Counted from the first letter of the stretch, positions 45,011 to 54,698 are shown. The stretch: 64,000 nt of DNA from Romeriopsis navalis LEGE 11480 (GCF_015207035.1 NZ_JADEXQ010000013.1:1-64000), one strand, 5' to 3'. Notes: generated by a model from the sequence alone, not told the origin. A program made the numbers and translations.

Positions 45011-45682
45011 ATGCTGCAACTACTATTGGTCGATGACCAAACCTTAATTCGCCGGGGGCTGAAAGCTGTCTTAAAGCCTGAGCCCGATTTAACGGTGCTG
45101 GGGGAAGCGGGTAATGGCCTTGAGGCATTAGCTTGGCTGCGATCGACGGATCAAATGCCGGATGTGATTTTGATGGATGTGCGGATGCCGGAGATGGATG
45201 GAGTGTCTGCGACTCAGGCGATCGCCGCCGAATTTCCCACGGTCAAAATTTTGATTCTCACAACCTTTGATGATACGGAATACGTGATGCAGGCCCTGCA
45301 AAATGGGGCATCGGGTTATTTGCTCAAAGATACCCCTGCAGAGGAACTCGTGCAGGCGATTCAATTAGTCCAGAAAGGATATACCCAATTGGCCCCGGGG
45401 TTGGCTCAGAAGCTTATGGTGGCCCCACCACCGTCGCCAGTTGCGCTGGACCCGCCGAGCTTTGCGGCGGAAAATGATGTGAGTCTGGCCGAATTAACCC
45501 CCCGAGAGCAGGAAATCCTGCAACTGATTGCAACAGGCTCCAGCAATCGCGAAATCGCGCAGCAACTTTATATTTCGGAAAAGACAGTCAAAAATCACAT
45601 CACGAACCTGCTGGGCCGCTTGGGACTGCGCGATCGCACCCAAGCCGCAGTGTGGTGGCACACCCGTCAAACCCAGCTCTAG
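45011..45682 (+). CDS. NarL/LuxR-family response regulator
   Basis: The 223-residue product has a receiver domain with DD (LLVDDQTLIRRGLKAV), phospho-acceptor D56 (VILMDVRMPEMDG) and Lys in LLKDTPAEELV. A LuxR-type helix-turn-helix follows (LTPREQEILQLIATGSSNRE, EKTVKNHITNLLGRLGLRDR). It starts 2 bases after the kinase stop, so both are made from one message. Targets are not visible. Confidence 0.95.
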   Translation: MLQLLLVDDQTLIRRGLKAVLKPEPDLTVLGEAGNGLEALAWLRSTDQMPDVILMDVRMPEMDGVSATQAIAAEFPTVKILILTTFDDTEYVMQALQNGASGYLLKDTPAEELVQAIQLVQKGYTQLAPGLAQKLMVAPPPSPVALDPPSFAAENDVSLAELTPREQEILQLIATGSSNREIAQQLYISEKTVKNHITNLLGRLGLRDRTQAAVWWHTRQTQL

Positions 45683-45698
45683 TGGTCTGAGTCAGGGC

Positions 45699-45732
45699 AG
45701 AATTGCAAAGAGTCCGTGAGGTTTGCAATTCT
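45699..45732 (+). terminator. Inverted repeat after the NarL-type regulator gene
   Basis: AGAATTGCAAA (45699-45709) and TTTGCAATTCT (45722-45732) form a perfect 11-bp stem 17 bases after the regulator stop. No T run follows. It may end the transcript or be an operator. The rest of the gap up to metK (45733-45985) holds no gene, and I see no riboswitch fold I can name. Confidence 0.5.
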
Positions 45733-45985
45733 ATGTATGAAAAATAACGCGTATGTTGATAAGATTTCTGTAACAATGGACTATATTAAATCCCTATTTT
45801 GCTTCATTAAGCAGGAATGCGATGGCTTTCACGGACGAAAGATCAGCCATTCTTGCACTGAATTGATAGGATGGATTGCTTGTCGATCCGCAACATCCTT
45901 GTTGATTTTTAGCGACTTGTCGTTTGACTCGCAATTGCTAAACCTAGATTAGTCTCTAACCATTACTCATAGAGAGGGTACTGTA

Positions 45986-47218
45986 TTGTCTCGTCGTTAT
46001 TTCTTTACGTCTGAGTCTGTGACGGAAGGGCATCCCGACAAAGTCTGTGACCAGATCTCTGACACGATTTTGGACGCAGTTTTAGCTCAGGATCCCAAGA
46101 GCCGTGTCGCGGCTGAAGTGGTCGTAAACACCGGGTTGGTGCTGATCACGGGTGAAATTACCACCCACGCACAGATTGACTTTATTGATTTGGCCCGCCG
46201 CAAGATTGCGGAAATTGGCTATACGATGGCTGATAACGGGTTCTCCTCGGATAGTTGTTCTGTGCTTGTGGCCTTGGATAAGCAATCGCCGGATATTGCT
46301 CAGGGCGTTGATTCGGCACAGGAAACACGGGAGCAGTTAAGCTCCGAGGAACTGGATAAAATTGGTGCCGGTGACCAAGGCATCATGTTTGGCTTTGCCT
46401 GCAACGAGACACCTGAATTGATGCCGTTGCCCATTAGCTTGGCCAACCGGATTTCCCGCAAGCTGGCGGCAGTGCGTAAGACTGGCCAAGTCAAGAACTT
46501 GCGTCCCGATGGTAAGACGCAGGTGACGGTTTTGTACGATGGGGACAAGCCGATCGGGATTGATACGGTCTTGATCTCAACGCAGCATGATGCGGAAGCT
46601 TCCCAAGATGTGCTCAAAGAAGAGCTGTGGAAGAATGTTGTTGAGCCTTGCTTTGCGGACATCGAACTCAAGCCGGATGATCAGACGAAGTTCTTGATGA
46701 ATCCGACTGGTAAGTTCGTCATCGGTGGTCCTCAAGGTGATGCTGGTTTGACGGGTCGCAAGATCATTGTCGACACCTACGGTGGCTATTCCCGTCATGG
46801 CGGTGGCGCATTCTCTGGTAAGGATCCCACAAAGGTTGACCGTTCGGCTGCTTATGCCGCTCGTCACGTTGCGAAAAATATCGTCGCGGCTGGTTTAGCG
46901 GATAAATGTGAAGTCCAGCTCAGCTATGCGATCGGTGTCGCACGTCCTTGTAGTCTGTTGGTCGAAACCTTCGGCACTGGCAAAATCGACGAAGAGAAGA
47001 TCACGGATTTGGTGAGCCAGCACTTTGAGTTGCGCCCCGCTGGGATTATCCAAAACTTCGGTTTGCAGACTGTAACGGCTGATCGCGGTGGTCGCTTCTA
47101 CCAGGATGTCGCAGCTTACGGTCATTTTGGTCGTAACGACTTGGATCTGCCTTGGGAGCAAACGGACAAAGCTGAGGCATTAAAATCCGCTGCCGCAAGT
47201 CTCATGGCAACAGCTTAA
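45986..47218 (+). CDS. metK: S-adenosylmethionine synthetase
   Basis: The 410-residue product starts at TTG 45986, with AGAGAGGG 7-14 bases upstream and the conserved start [20 protein letters not shown]. It contains [12 protein letters not shown] and [19 protein letters not shown], the ATP- and metal-binding motifs. It makes S-adenosylmethionine from methionine and ATP. The length is normal for cyanobacteria. It is ended by a strong terminator at 47277. Confidence 0.98.
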   Translation: MSRRYFFTSESVTEGHPDKVCDQISDTILDAVLAQDPKSRVAAEVVVNTGLVLITGEITTHAQIDFIDLARRKIAEIGYTMADNGFSSDSCSVLVALDKQSPDIAQGVDSAQETREQLSSEELDKIGAGDQGIMFGFACNETPELMPLPISLANRISRKLAAVRKTGQVKNLRPDGKTQVTVLYDGDKPIGIDTVLISTQHDAEASQDVLKEELWKNVVEPCFADIELKPDDQTKFLMNPTGKFVIGGPQGDAGLTGRKIIVDTYGGYSRHGGGAFSGKDPTKVDRSAAYAARHVAKNIVAAGLADKCEVQLSYAIGVARPCSLLVETFGTGKIDEEKITDLVSQHFELRPAGIIQNFGLQTVTADRGGRFYQDVAAYGHFGRNDLDLPWEQTDKAEALKSAAASLMATA

Positions 47219-47276
47219 GTCTCTCAGTTAGAAGTTTGGATTTGAACGAAAGTTGGATTTGAACATTGATTGCCTG

Positions 47277-47306
47277 ACGGCGCTACTGTAGTAGCGCCGT
47301 TTTTTT
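47277..47306 (+). terminator. metK terminator
   Basis: ACGGCGCTAC-TGTA-GTAGCGCCGT is a perfect 10-bp stem with a 4-base loop followed by seven T. Confidence 0.95.
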
Positions 47307-47381
47307 ATGGCAGGCAAGAGTCGATCGGCTATTGTTGGAAGGTGTTTGAGCCCAGCCGGGTATGTTTAGAGCGCAGGATTT

Positions 47382-48311
47382 ATGGATAGGCAGGATCGGA
47401 TTCAGGGTGGGTTATTAGGCTTATTGATTGGGGATGCGTTGGGTGTGCCCTACGAGTTTCAGGATGCCGCAAACTTGCCACCGATCGCCGAAATTGAAAT
47501 GACGCCGCCCTTGGGCTTTCGGCGTTCCCATGGGGCAGTGCAGCCAGGAACTTGGTCAGACGATGGAGCGCAAGCGTTGTGTTTGCTGACTTCACTTTTG
47601 GACTGTGGTCAGCTTGACCCCGATGATTTGGGGCAGCGGTTTGTGACTTGGTATCAGTCGGGCTATATGGCGCTCGATAACCATGTGTTTGATGTGGGTG
47701 TGCATACGAGTGTGGTGTTGCAGGCGATCGCGACGGGTATGCCCGCCTTAGATGCGGGTGCGATGGGCCAAGATGCCCGTGGTAATGGTTCATTGATGCG
47801 ATCGTTACCGTTGGTGTTGTGGCATCAGGGGAGTGATGCGGCCCTGGTGGCAGACGCCCATTTACAGTCGCAGGTTACCCATGGTGACGCCTACTGCCAA
47901 GTTTGTTGTGCGTTGTATTGTCTGTGGGCGCGGCGGCTTTTGGAGCGGGTGCCGTTCCCATGGAGTGAGGCCACCCGTGCTTTACGCGCGATTTACCAGC
48001 AGAACCCGACATTCCTGGATATTTTAGATTGGGCGGTTCGACCTGATGATCGGGCTGAAGGTCAAGGGAGTGGATACGTGATTGATGCTCTGAGATCGGC
48101 GCGGATGGTGATGCGCTCAGGGCGTTATGAACAGGTGGTAAAAGCCGCGATCGCCCTTGGCAATGATACGGATACAACAGCTTGTATCGCCGGCGGAGTG
48201 GCCGGTATTCGCGATGGGTTGAGTGCAATTCCGAGTCGTTGGATTGAACAATTGCGCGGCCAGGAAATTGTGTTGCCGCTCTTAGAACGATTGTTGGAGC
48301 GTTGTGTTTGA
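47382..48311 (+). CDS. ADP-ribosylglycohydrolase, first of a pair
   Basis: The 309-residue all-helical protein has the family's metal-binding motifs: GLLIGDALGVPYEF at the N-terminus, WSDDGAQALC (usually W-S/T-D-D-T), and GNDTDTTACIAGG at the C-terminus. Relatives (DraG, ARH) remove ADP-ribose from arginine or other acceptors. Gly after SDD replaces the more usual Thr, which may change metal binding or activity. The stop overlaps or directly abuts the next gene of the same family. Confidence 0.9.
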   Translation: MDRQDRIQGGLLGLLIGDALGVPYEFQDAANLPPIAEIEMTPPLGFRRSHGAVQPGTWSDDGAQALCLLTSLLDCGQLDPDDLGQRFVTWYQSGYMALDNHVFDVGVHTSVVLQAIATGMPALDAGAMGQDARGNGSLMRSLPLVLWHQGSDAALVADAHLQSQVTHGDAYCQVCCALYCLWARRLLERVPFPWSEATRALRAIYQQNPTFLDILDWAVRPDDRAEGQGSGYVIDALRSARMVMRSGRYEQVVKAAIALGNDTDTTACIAGGVAGIRDGLSAIPSRWIEQLRGQEIVLPLLERLLERCV

Positions 48312-48314
48312 GTG

Positions 48315-49385
48315 ATGAAGCATCGTCTGGAAGCCTCAATTATTGGGACATTGCTCGGCACGGCGGTCGGTGATGCGATTGGCTTGCCCTACGAAGGCCT
48401 GAGCCGTGATCGACGGCGGGTGCTGTATCCCATGATCAATCATCATCGCCTGGTGTTTGGCAAAGGGATGATCTCGGACGATACGGAGCATACTTGCTTT
48501 GTGGCGCAGTCGTTGATTGCTTCGGCGGGTAATGTCGAGCAGTTTCGCCGGGAGCTGGCGGGGCGTTTACAGTTTTGGTTATTGGGTTTGCCGGCGGGCA
48601 TTGGCTTGGCGACGTTGCGATCGATTTGTCGTTTGTGGGTGGGAATTGCGCCGCAAAAATCGGGAGTGTTTTCGGCGGGTAATGGTCCAGCTATGCGGGT
48701 GACCTTATTGGGGGTTTGCTATGGTGATCAACCAGAATATTTACGCCGCATGGTCCAGGCTTCGACGCGGATTACCCACACTGATCCGAAGGCGGAATAT
48801 GGGGCAATGGCGGTAGCGATTGCTGCTTATTTGGCGAGTTTAGGGCAGGATGTGTTGCCGAATGACTATGCCCAATTACTCAACGATCGCTTGCCAGTCG
48901 AGGCTGAGGCATTGCTTGATCTGATCAAACTCGCTGTAGCGAGTGCGGTGGCGAATGAATCAACGATTGATTTTGCCAATTCGATCGGTTGTCGTGGCGG
49001 TGTTAGCGGTTATGTTTATCAAACTGTGCCGGTAGTGATTCAAACTTGGTTGCGTTACCAGGATGATTATCTCAATGGCATTTTAGAAATTGTTCAGGCG
49101 GGCGGCGATACCGATACGACGGCGGCGATATTGGGCGGGATTATTGGAGCCAGGGTCGGGAAGCTGGGGATACCGCAGTTGTGGGTGGCGGATATGTTGG
49201 AATGGCCGCGATCGATGGATTGGATCGAGCGATTAGGTAGACGTTTAGTGCAGGTGCTGGATGGTGATTTACAGCCAGCGTTGCCGGTGTTTGTGCCGGG
49301 ATTGATTTTACGGAATCTAGGGTTTCTGATGATTGTGTTGTTTCATGGATTCCGTCGCTTGTTGCCGCCGTATCAGGTGAAGTGA
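48315..49385 (+). CDS. ADP-ribosylglycohydrolase, second of a pair
   Basis: From ATG 48315 the product is 356 residues; GTG 48312 immediately before it is also possible. It has GTAVGDAIGLPYEGLSRDRR, ISDDTEHTCFVAQS and GGDTDTTAAILGGIIG, so all metal-binding motifs are intact. A C-terminal hydrophobic segment (LILRNLGFLMIVLFHGF) is extra and could touch the membrane. It shares only the family motifs with the upstream gene, so the pair is old or differently specialised. The substrate is unknown. Confidence 0.9.
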   Translation: MKHRLEASIIGTLLGTAVGDAIGLPYEGLSRDRRRVLYPMINHHRLVFGKGMISDDTEHTCFVAQSLIASAGNVEQFRRELAGRLQFWLLGLPAGIGLATLRSICRLWVGIAPQKSGVFSAGNGPAMRVTLLGVCYGDQPEYLRRMVQASTRITHTDPKAEYGAMAVAIAAYLASLGQDVLPNDYAQLLNDRLPVEAEALLDLIKLAVASAVANESTIDFANSIGCRGGVSGYVYQTVPVVIQTWLRYQDDYLNGILEIVQAGGDTDTTAAILGGIIGARVGKLGIPQLWVADMLEWPRSMDWIERLGRRLVQVLDGDLQPALPVFVPGLILRNLGFLMIVLFHGFRRLLPPYQVK

Positions 49386-49420
49386 ATATCCGGTTTGTGC
49401 TGGGATTTTGATGTTCGAAT

Positions 49421-49798
49421 TTAATCACCAAGGCAATTAACTGTGTAACTGTTTTCCAATGCCACTTCGATTAATGCTTGGAGTTCTTCCAGCATTGCCA
49501 TATGAGGATTTGTTTGTAAATCTTTCTGCATCAGACGTTGAAGGATTTGGGCGCGGATGATGCGATCGGCGGGTAATCGAGTTGTTTTGACATAATGCGC
49601 CCGCCGTTCGTCCTGGAACTGTTGGATAATCGCCTTAATTTTTGCGAGTAGCCGAATTGGCCCATGTTCATGCAACATGACATTAGCGTAGGCATCAAGT
49701 TCGATTGGGCTATGTGGAGTGCGTTGCTGATTCAGCCAATGAATATAATGAGTCCTTGGTTGATAACTCAATTTCAACTTGTTTTTTGTCCTGAACAA
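49421..49798 (-). CDS. Hypothetical helical protein
   Basis: This is an open frame of 125 codons with a mostly alpha-helical, charged product (PIRLLAKIKAIIQQFQDERR, RLPADRIIRAQILQRLMQK). The only start for the full frame is TTG 49798 without a good ribosome site. I do not recognise a family. It may be a remnant, since a Uma2 pseudogene lies next to it on the other strand. Confidence 0.4.
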   Translation of the reverse strand: MFRTKNKLKLSYQPRTHYIHWLNQQRTPHSPIELDAYANVMLHEHGPIRLLAKIKAIIQQFQDERRAHYVKTTRLPADRIIRAQILQRLMQKDLQTNPHMAMLEELQALIEVALENSYTVNCLGD

Positions 49799-49829
49799 TG
49801 AAATCCATGAATCTGGACATTGAGTAATA

Positions 49830-50024
49830 ATGGCAGTTGCTGCTTGTCGTTTATTTGCTGCTTGCGAAACATTGCGATTCGGGGTATTGATTAATCCCCA
49901 CGATCAGCAAGTGGAAATCTATCAAGCGGATGGCTCGATCGCCTAATTGGATAATCCGGCGCAGGTTGGTTGTTCCGCGGTTTTGCCCGGATTTGTGATT
50001 AATCTTCAGCGCATTCTGTGCTAA
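49830..50024 (+). pseudogene. Uma2-type (DUF820) endonuclease C-terminal remnant
   Basis: One frame reads FGVLINPHDQQVEIYQADGS, stops at TAA 49944-49946, and then continues LDNPAQVGCSAVLPGFVINL to TAA 50022-50024. This is the typical tail of the abundant cyanobacterial Uma2 family, which has a PD-(D/E)xK nuclease fold. The N-terminal two thirds are missing. Confidence 0.65.
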
Positions 50025-50026
50025 TA

Positions 50027-50062
50027 AAAACCGCTATTTCAAAACTGGAATAGCGGTTTTTT
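50027..50062. terminator. Bidirectional terminator before rtcB end
   Basis: AAAACCGCTATT (50027-50038) pairs perfectly with AATAGCGGTTTT (50049-50060), with T on one side and A on the other. It can serve rtcB on the minus strand. Confidence 0.9.
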
Positions 50063-50081
50063 GCGAAACAGTTGCTACAGC

Positions 50082-51263
50082 CTAACCCTTGACGCAAACT
50101 ACTTGCTTCAGCGTTGCCACGACTTCGACTAGATCATTTTGGTTGGCCATGACCTGCTCGATCGGCTTGTAAGCCGCTGGAATCTCATCGAGAATGCCTT
50201 CGTCCTTCCGACATTCAACCCCCTCGGTTTGCTGTACGAGGTCATCGAGCGTGTAGGTTTTCTTGGCTTTGGAACGGGATAGCCGTCGTCCCGCCCCGTG
50301 GGAACAGGAGCAATAGCTTTCGGCACAGCCCTTGCCCTTGACGATGTAGGACTTTGCCCCCATCGACCCAGGAATGATGCCGTAGTCGTTTTCCTGGGCG
50401 CGCACGGCCCCCTTGCGGGTGACGTACACTTCTTCGCCGTAGTGGACTTCCTTCTCGGCGTAGTTGTGGTGACAGTTCACGGAGAGCACCGGTTTCGTCG
50501 GCTTGCCCCCGACTGCGTGACGCTCAACGATCGCCTTAAAGCGGGCCATCATCACATCGCGGTTGTACTTCGCATAAGCTTGTGCCCACTGGAGATCGCG
50601 CCAATAAGCGGCAAATTCTTCCGTCCCTTCGACAAAGTAGGCGAGGTCACGATCGGGCAGCCGTTCTCCCGCCATGCGCGCCAGTTCCCGGCCTGTGGAC
50701 ATGTGCCGTTGGGCCAGCATATTCCCGATATTGCGGGAGCCGGAGTGCAGCATCAGCCACACTGAGTCGGTTTCATCAATGCAGACCTCAATGAAGTGGT
50801 TGCCACCACCCAGGGAACCCATTTGGCGCATGGCTTTACCCGCTAAGTGGCTGACGCCGTTGTGTAAATGCTTGAAGTCCTGCCAACCTTGCCAGTTCAG
50901 CACTTGCTTATCGGCTTCGTTGTTTTCATTGAAGCCGACCGGAATCCTGGATTCGATGTCCTGGCGAATTTGCTTTAGCTTGCCATCGAGCTTGGCGGAT
51001 TTGAATGGCATCTGAATCGCACACATGCCACATCCAATATCGACCCCGATCGCCGCTGGAATCAAAGCATCTTTGGTGGCGACGACAGAACCGACTAAAG
51101 CCCCTTTGCCGAGGTGAACGTCCGGCATCAATGCCACATGCTTAAACACAAAAGGCAGACTGGCTACGTTGCGGGCCATTTGGGTTTCAGCTTGACTCAA
51201 TGTGTGATTGGCCCACGATAAAGCACGGGTTTGTTGAGTTAACTCCAGTTGTTCGTACGTCAT
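50082..51263 (-). CDS. rtcB: RNA ligase RtcB
   Basis: The 393-residue product has the metal-binding motifs of RtcB: DVHLGKGALVGSV, GVDIGCGMCAIQ, GGGNHFIEVCID, HSGSRNIGNML and SVNCHHNYAEKE. SHGAGRRLSRSKA holds the guanylylated histidine. It joins 2',3'-cyclic phosphate or 3'-phosphate RNA ends to 5'-OH ends with GTP and manganese, in tRNA repair or recovery from toxin damage. No rtcA or archease gene is adjacent. Confidence 0.97.
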   Translation of the reverse strand: MTYEQLELTQQTRALSWANHTLSQAETQMARNVASLPFVFKHVALMPDVHLGKGALVGSVVATKDALIPAAIGVDIGCGMCAIQMPFKSAKLDGKLKQIRQDIESRIPVGFNENNEADKQVLNWQGWQDFKHLHNGVSHLAGKAMRQMGSLGGGNHFIEVCIDETDSVWLMLHSGSRNIGNMLAQRHMSTGRELARMAGERLPDRDLAYFVEGTEEFAAYWRDLQWAQAYAKYNRDVMMARFKAIVERHAVGGKPTKPVLSVNCHHNYAEKEVHYGEEVYVTRKGAVRAQENDYGIIPGSMGAKSYIVKGKGCAESYCSCSHGAGRRLSRSKAKKTYTLDDLVQQTEGVECRKDEGILDEIPAAYKPIEQVMANQNDLVEVVATLKQVVCVKG

Positions 51264-51316
51264 AAGTGATCCACCGATTCAGGGCGCTGTGAAAAAAGGG
51301 CATGCCCGATGCTCTA

Positions 51317-51345
51317 TTTGTAGTATATGTAATACGCAATGTCAA
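51317..51345 (-). promoter_or_regulatory. Putative rtcB promoter
   Basis: On the minus strand a perfect TTGACA (51340-51345) is followed after 17 bases by TACAAA (51317-51322), about 50 bases before the rtcB start. Confidence 0.45.
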
Positions 51346-51741
51346 GCGCGATGTTGGCTGATTTCACGGGTGCTTGAGTGATGTTGAAGTGGCCTTTGTC
51401 TCGGGCTGCGGCTGCTCGCCGAATTCGCTTGAATGATTGCTAGTCAGCCTTTGGGCGACGAATGTAACACGAAGACGAAATTAAGAATCAACTGGGATGG
51501 TGGGATTCTGCTTTACAATAATCATCAATAAATACATTGTTTTTATTCGGCGCTTCACCAAATCAAATTTTGAAGTCGTCCTCTGTCTGTTTCTGTGCAA
51601 GTGGACGCTATAGCGGTTCAGTGGTGCACATCACCATGTGTGATGTTGCTGCCTAGCGCGTTGAGTTTGTGCTTGACGTGTATTTTCTGTCTTTAGCTTC
51701 ATGCTTGGCATTGGGGCAGTTATTTTTGTTTGTTGAAAGTT
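51346..51741. other. Intergenic region between rtcB and the hybrid kinase gene
   Basis: No gene is recognised. The promoter of the kinase gene is expected here but no clear boxes are seen. Confidence 0.4.
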
Positions 51742-53955
51742 ATGTCCAGTTCGTCAGCTTTGCCTTTTCGCGTTACGGTGTCGCCGTCGCTGCTGGGCCG
51801 AATTGTATTGCTCCTGGAAGAGTTCGCCGGGCATCAAGGAATATTTATTACGAATTTGCGATCGGTAACCAATGTGGTTGCGGCGGAGCTGACACATCAG
51901 GAGTCGCTGGCGCTCGCAGAAGTTTCGGCTGGCTATGCCGTGGTGGTTGCTGATGGGTTTAGTGTCTTACTACAAGCGCAGTCAGTGCGTTCGCAGTGCC
52001 AGCTAAATCTCAGTTTTGTGCCGGATGCGATTAACCAATTTTTAGCGGATTTAGATGGTGCCTTAGATGTTGGTCCGGTGGCATGTAATGCAGCTACCAG
52101 GCAAACGGAGTTCACGTTGCGGTTGATGGCTTTGTGTGTGGCCTCCCCGGTTGCTGGCGATGCGGCACCCGATGTGGCGCAGTTGATTGAGCAATCAGAG
52201 TTATTGCATCAAGTGACAAAAACGATCGGTCAAAGTCTAGAACTGCCGAATATTTTAGAAACCGCAGTGCATCGTGTGCGGGAGTTTTTGCAAGTCGATC
52301 GGTTACTGATCCATCAGTTTGATATTCCGGCCCCGATCTGTGTGCGATCACTTGATGATGACGCACCGGTTGCGACTCCAGTGGACGGTGTGACCTACGA
52401 GTCCTGTGCCCATGATGCAATTCCTTCGGTACTGAACCAAATGGGCGATCACTGGGTCAATGCCTCGCGCAATTTGCGCGAAAAGTATCAGTCGGGCTTG
52501 ATCATGTCGAAAACCCACATTGAAGGGATTCCTGAACTGGCCGAAGTTTTACAGTTTCCACCGATCGCCCAAGTCAAATCAGAACTCACGACCCCGATCT
52601 TGGTCCAAGGTGAATTGTGGGGGCTGCTGATTGCCCATCAATGTGACCGTGAGCGGCGCTGGGAGCAGGCAAACCGGAAGTTTCTCCAGCAGATTGTTGA
52701 TCATTTATCGATCGCGATTTATCAAGCGCGGCTGTTTTCGCAGTTGCAAGATCAAGCGGCCAGCCTGGAGCAGGTTGTGGCCTCACGCACGCAAGAATTA
52801 CGCACGGCATTAATGGCCGCTCAGGCTGCTGATGTCGCGAAGTCAGAGTTCTTGGCGACCATGAGCCATGAGTTACGAACGCCGCTGACCTGCATTATTG
52901 GTATGGCCGCCACCCTAATGCGGACGCCTAAACATGAGTTATTATCCGCTGAGCGTCAGCAATCGCACCTGCAAATTATTCACGATCGAGGGGCCGGATT
53001 ACTGGCCTTAATCAACGATATTTTAGAGTTGTCGAACATTGAATCGGGCCGCACGGTGCTGAATATCCGCCGGTTTTATTTGTCGCAGCTAGCCAATCGA
53101 ACGCTGCGTGAGATCGAGGATAAAGCGCAGGCTAAGCAGATAGGCCTGGTGCTTGATCTGCCGCCAGGGTTCGCGACTGAAGATCAGTTTGATGCTGACC
53201 CGCAGCGAGTGCGACAAATCCTGCTCAATTTACTCAGTAATGCGGTTAAGTTTACGCCCGTTGGTGGCACGGTAACCCTGCGTATCCGTCTGACCCCCCA
53301 CGGTGTGATGTTTCAAGTCGAAGATACTGGGATTGGAATTGAGCTAAAGCAACAGCCCTTGATTTTCCAGAAGTTCCAACAATTGGACTCGTCCTATCAA
53401 CGGAAATACGAAGGAACTGGTCTGGGCCTGGCGCTGACCAAACAACTGGTGGAATTGCAAGGTGGCCAAATTAAATTTACCTCTGAGGTCGACGTGGGGT
53501 CAGTATTTACGGTGACCTTGCCGAAGCAAGCGATTGACCCAGCGGACTTGCCGGATGAATTAACGATGATGCCGGTTTATATGCGGGTCATGCTGGTTGA
53601 GGGGAGTGAAGCCCAGGCGACGCTGATGTGTGACTTGCTGACGGCAGCGGACTATCAGGTGGTGTTGATGCAAGATTTAGAAATTGCGGCCTATCAGCTT
53701 GATGCGGCTTATCCAAATATTGTGATTCTCAATTGCGATCAACCTTATACGGCAGACATCATCAATCAATTCTGTGAAACGTTAAAAAGTCGTCAAATTC
53801 GCTTGCTAGCTGTGGTTCCCCAGGGCCAATCAATTGATGATTACCGCCATTTGGCCGCGGATGACTATTTGCTCACGACGGTTGGGCAACCGGAACAATT
53901 AGTCGATAAGGTGATGGCCTTATCAAGTTCAATTATGCTGCCGACCACGGCTTAG
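51742..53955 (+). CDS. Cytoplasmic hybrid histidine kinase, GAF-HisKA-HATPase-pseudoreceiver
   Basis: From ATG 51742 the product is 737 residues. An unassigned N-terminal domain (1-130) is followed by a GAF domain (about 155-325; VREFLQVDRLLIHQF, ELWGLLIAHQCDRERRW) without the Cys of bilin-binding domains. HisKA has H376 (LATMSHELRTPLTCIIG) and HATPase has NLLSNAVKFTP, DTGIGIEL and GTGLGLALTKQL. The C-terminal receiver-like domain reads IVILNCDQP where the phospho-acceptor Asp should be, and lacks the usual Lys (VGQP), so it is probably not phosphorylated. No response regulator is next to it. Confidence 0.88.
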   Translation: MSSSSALPFRVTVSPSLLGRIVLLLEEFAGHQGIFITNLRSVTNVVAAELTHQESLALAEVSAGYAVVVADGFSVLLQAQSVRSQCQLNLSFVPDAINQFLADLDGALDVGPVACNAATRQTEFTLRLMALCVASPVAGDAAPDVAQLIEQSELLHQVTKTIGQSLELPNILETAVHRVREFLQVDRLLIHQFDIPAPICVRSLDDDAPVATPVDGVTYESCAHDAIPSVLNQMGDHWVNASRNLREKYQSGLIMSKTHIEGIPELAEVLQFPPIAQVKSELTTPILVQGELWGLLIAHQCDRERRWEQANRKFLQQIVDHLSIAIYQARLFSQLQDQAASLEQVVASRTQELRTALMAAQAADVAKSEFLATMSHELRTPLTCIIGMAATLMRTPKHELLSAERQQSHLQIIHDRGAGLLALINDILELSNIESGRTVLNIRRFYLSQLANRTLREIEDKAQAKQIGLVLDLPPGFATEDQFDADPQRVRQILLNLLSNAVKFTPVGGTVTLRIRLTPHGVMFQVEDTGIGIELKQQPLIFQKFQQLDSSYQRKYEGTGLGLALTKQLVELQGGQIKFTSEVDVGSVFTVTLPKQAIDPADLPDELTMMPVYMRVMLVEGSEAQATLMCDLLTAADYQVVLMQDLEIAAYQLDAAYPNIVILNCDQPYTADIINQFCETLKSRQIRLLAVVPQGQSIDDYRHLAADDYLLTTVGQPEQLVDKVMALSSSIMLPTTA

Positions 53956-54071
53956 GGATTTGCTTTGTCTGTGGTGATGCGTGTCTGTGGCGATTCGATG
54001 GGTGTTACCAGCAGCGGCGGCGTGATTGTGGGGATTGGCTGTGATTGCCCCCTTCGGCATATAAATCGGCA

Positions 54072-54099
54072 TAAAAAAAGGCCAACGGACGTTGGCCTT
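54072..54099 (-). terminator. Terminator after the Spy-like gene
   Basis: On the minus strand AAGGCCAAC pairs perfectly with GTTGGCCTT and is followed by seven T. It lies 50 bases beyond the stop at 54150. Confidence 0.9.
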
Positions 54100-54149
54100 G
54101 TGTTACCTGAGTTGTTGAATGCTTGATTGAGTCGTGTTGGTTGTGTTAC

Positions 54150-54698
54150 CTACTGGTCGTTTTGCCGTTGTTGGCGACGTTGCTGCCGCTGTTGCTTCAT
54201 TTGCTCCATTTGGGCTTGTTGTGCCGGTGTGAGGATGGCCTTCATTTCGGCTTTCATTTCCTGACGGATAGCCTTCATTTCGGCTTTCTGCTGATCCGTT
54301 AAGTTCAGCTTAGCGCGCATTGCCTTGCGTCTTTCACGTCGGCTTTCGCGTGAGGGTCGCTGACCGCCATTGGCTTGATATTCCTGCCGCTGCTGCTGCC
54401 GCTCGGCCCGGGCTGCTTCGAGTTGGGCCAGCTGTTCGGTGGTAAAGACCGCTTTCATTTTGGCCTTTTTGCGCTGGTGAATCGCTTTCAGTTCGGTTTT
54501 CTGACTGTCACTGAGATTGAGCTTTTTCGCCATCCTTTCAATCTTATTGCCGCGGCCACCAGGGCGCTTTGCGGTGGCACTGTTGGTGGCGATCGGCGCA
54601 ATTACTAATGCGGCACCAACAATTAAGGCGATGATCTGACGTTTCATCATGCGGTTAAGTCCTTGAGTTTGCGTGAGGAGATTGAGTAGTCGTTGCAT
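54150..54698 (-). CDS. Spy/CpxP-like periplasmic protein
   Basis: The 182-residue product has a signal peptide (RQIIALIVGAALVIAPIATN) and two copies of the LTxxQ-type motif, LNLSDSQKTELKAIHQRKK and LNLTDQQKAEMKAIRQEMK. Each is followed by a Lys/Met/Gln-rich helix. This is the pattern of Spy/CpxP periplasmic chaperones, which protect exported proteins and sense envelope stress. ATG 54698 follows GAGG closely. ATG 54650, just before the signal peptide, follows AAGGA and may be the true start. The tail is very Gln/Arg-rich. Confidence 0.8.
   Translation of the reverse strand: MQRLLNLLTQTQGLNRMMKRQIIALIVGAALVIAPIATNSATAKRPGGRGNKIERMAKKLNLSDSQKTELKAIHQRKKAKMKAVFTTEQLAQLEAARAERQQQRQEYQANGGQRPSRESRRERRKAMRAKLNLTDQQKAEMKAIRQEMKAEMKAILTPAQQAQMEQMKQQRQQRRQQRQNDQ

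Noticed and set aside
45733-45985. SAM riboswitch upstream of metK
   Set aside because: I looked for a conserved multi-stem fold and found only one 11-bp inverted repeat close to the preceding gene.
51320-51336. NtcA site (GTA-N8-TAC) in the rtcB promoter
   Set aside because: The GTA and TAC triplets are 7 or 10 bases apart, not 8.
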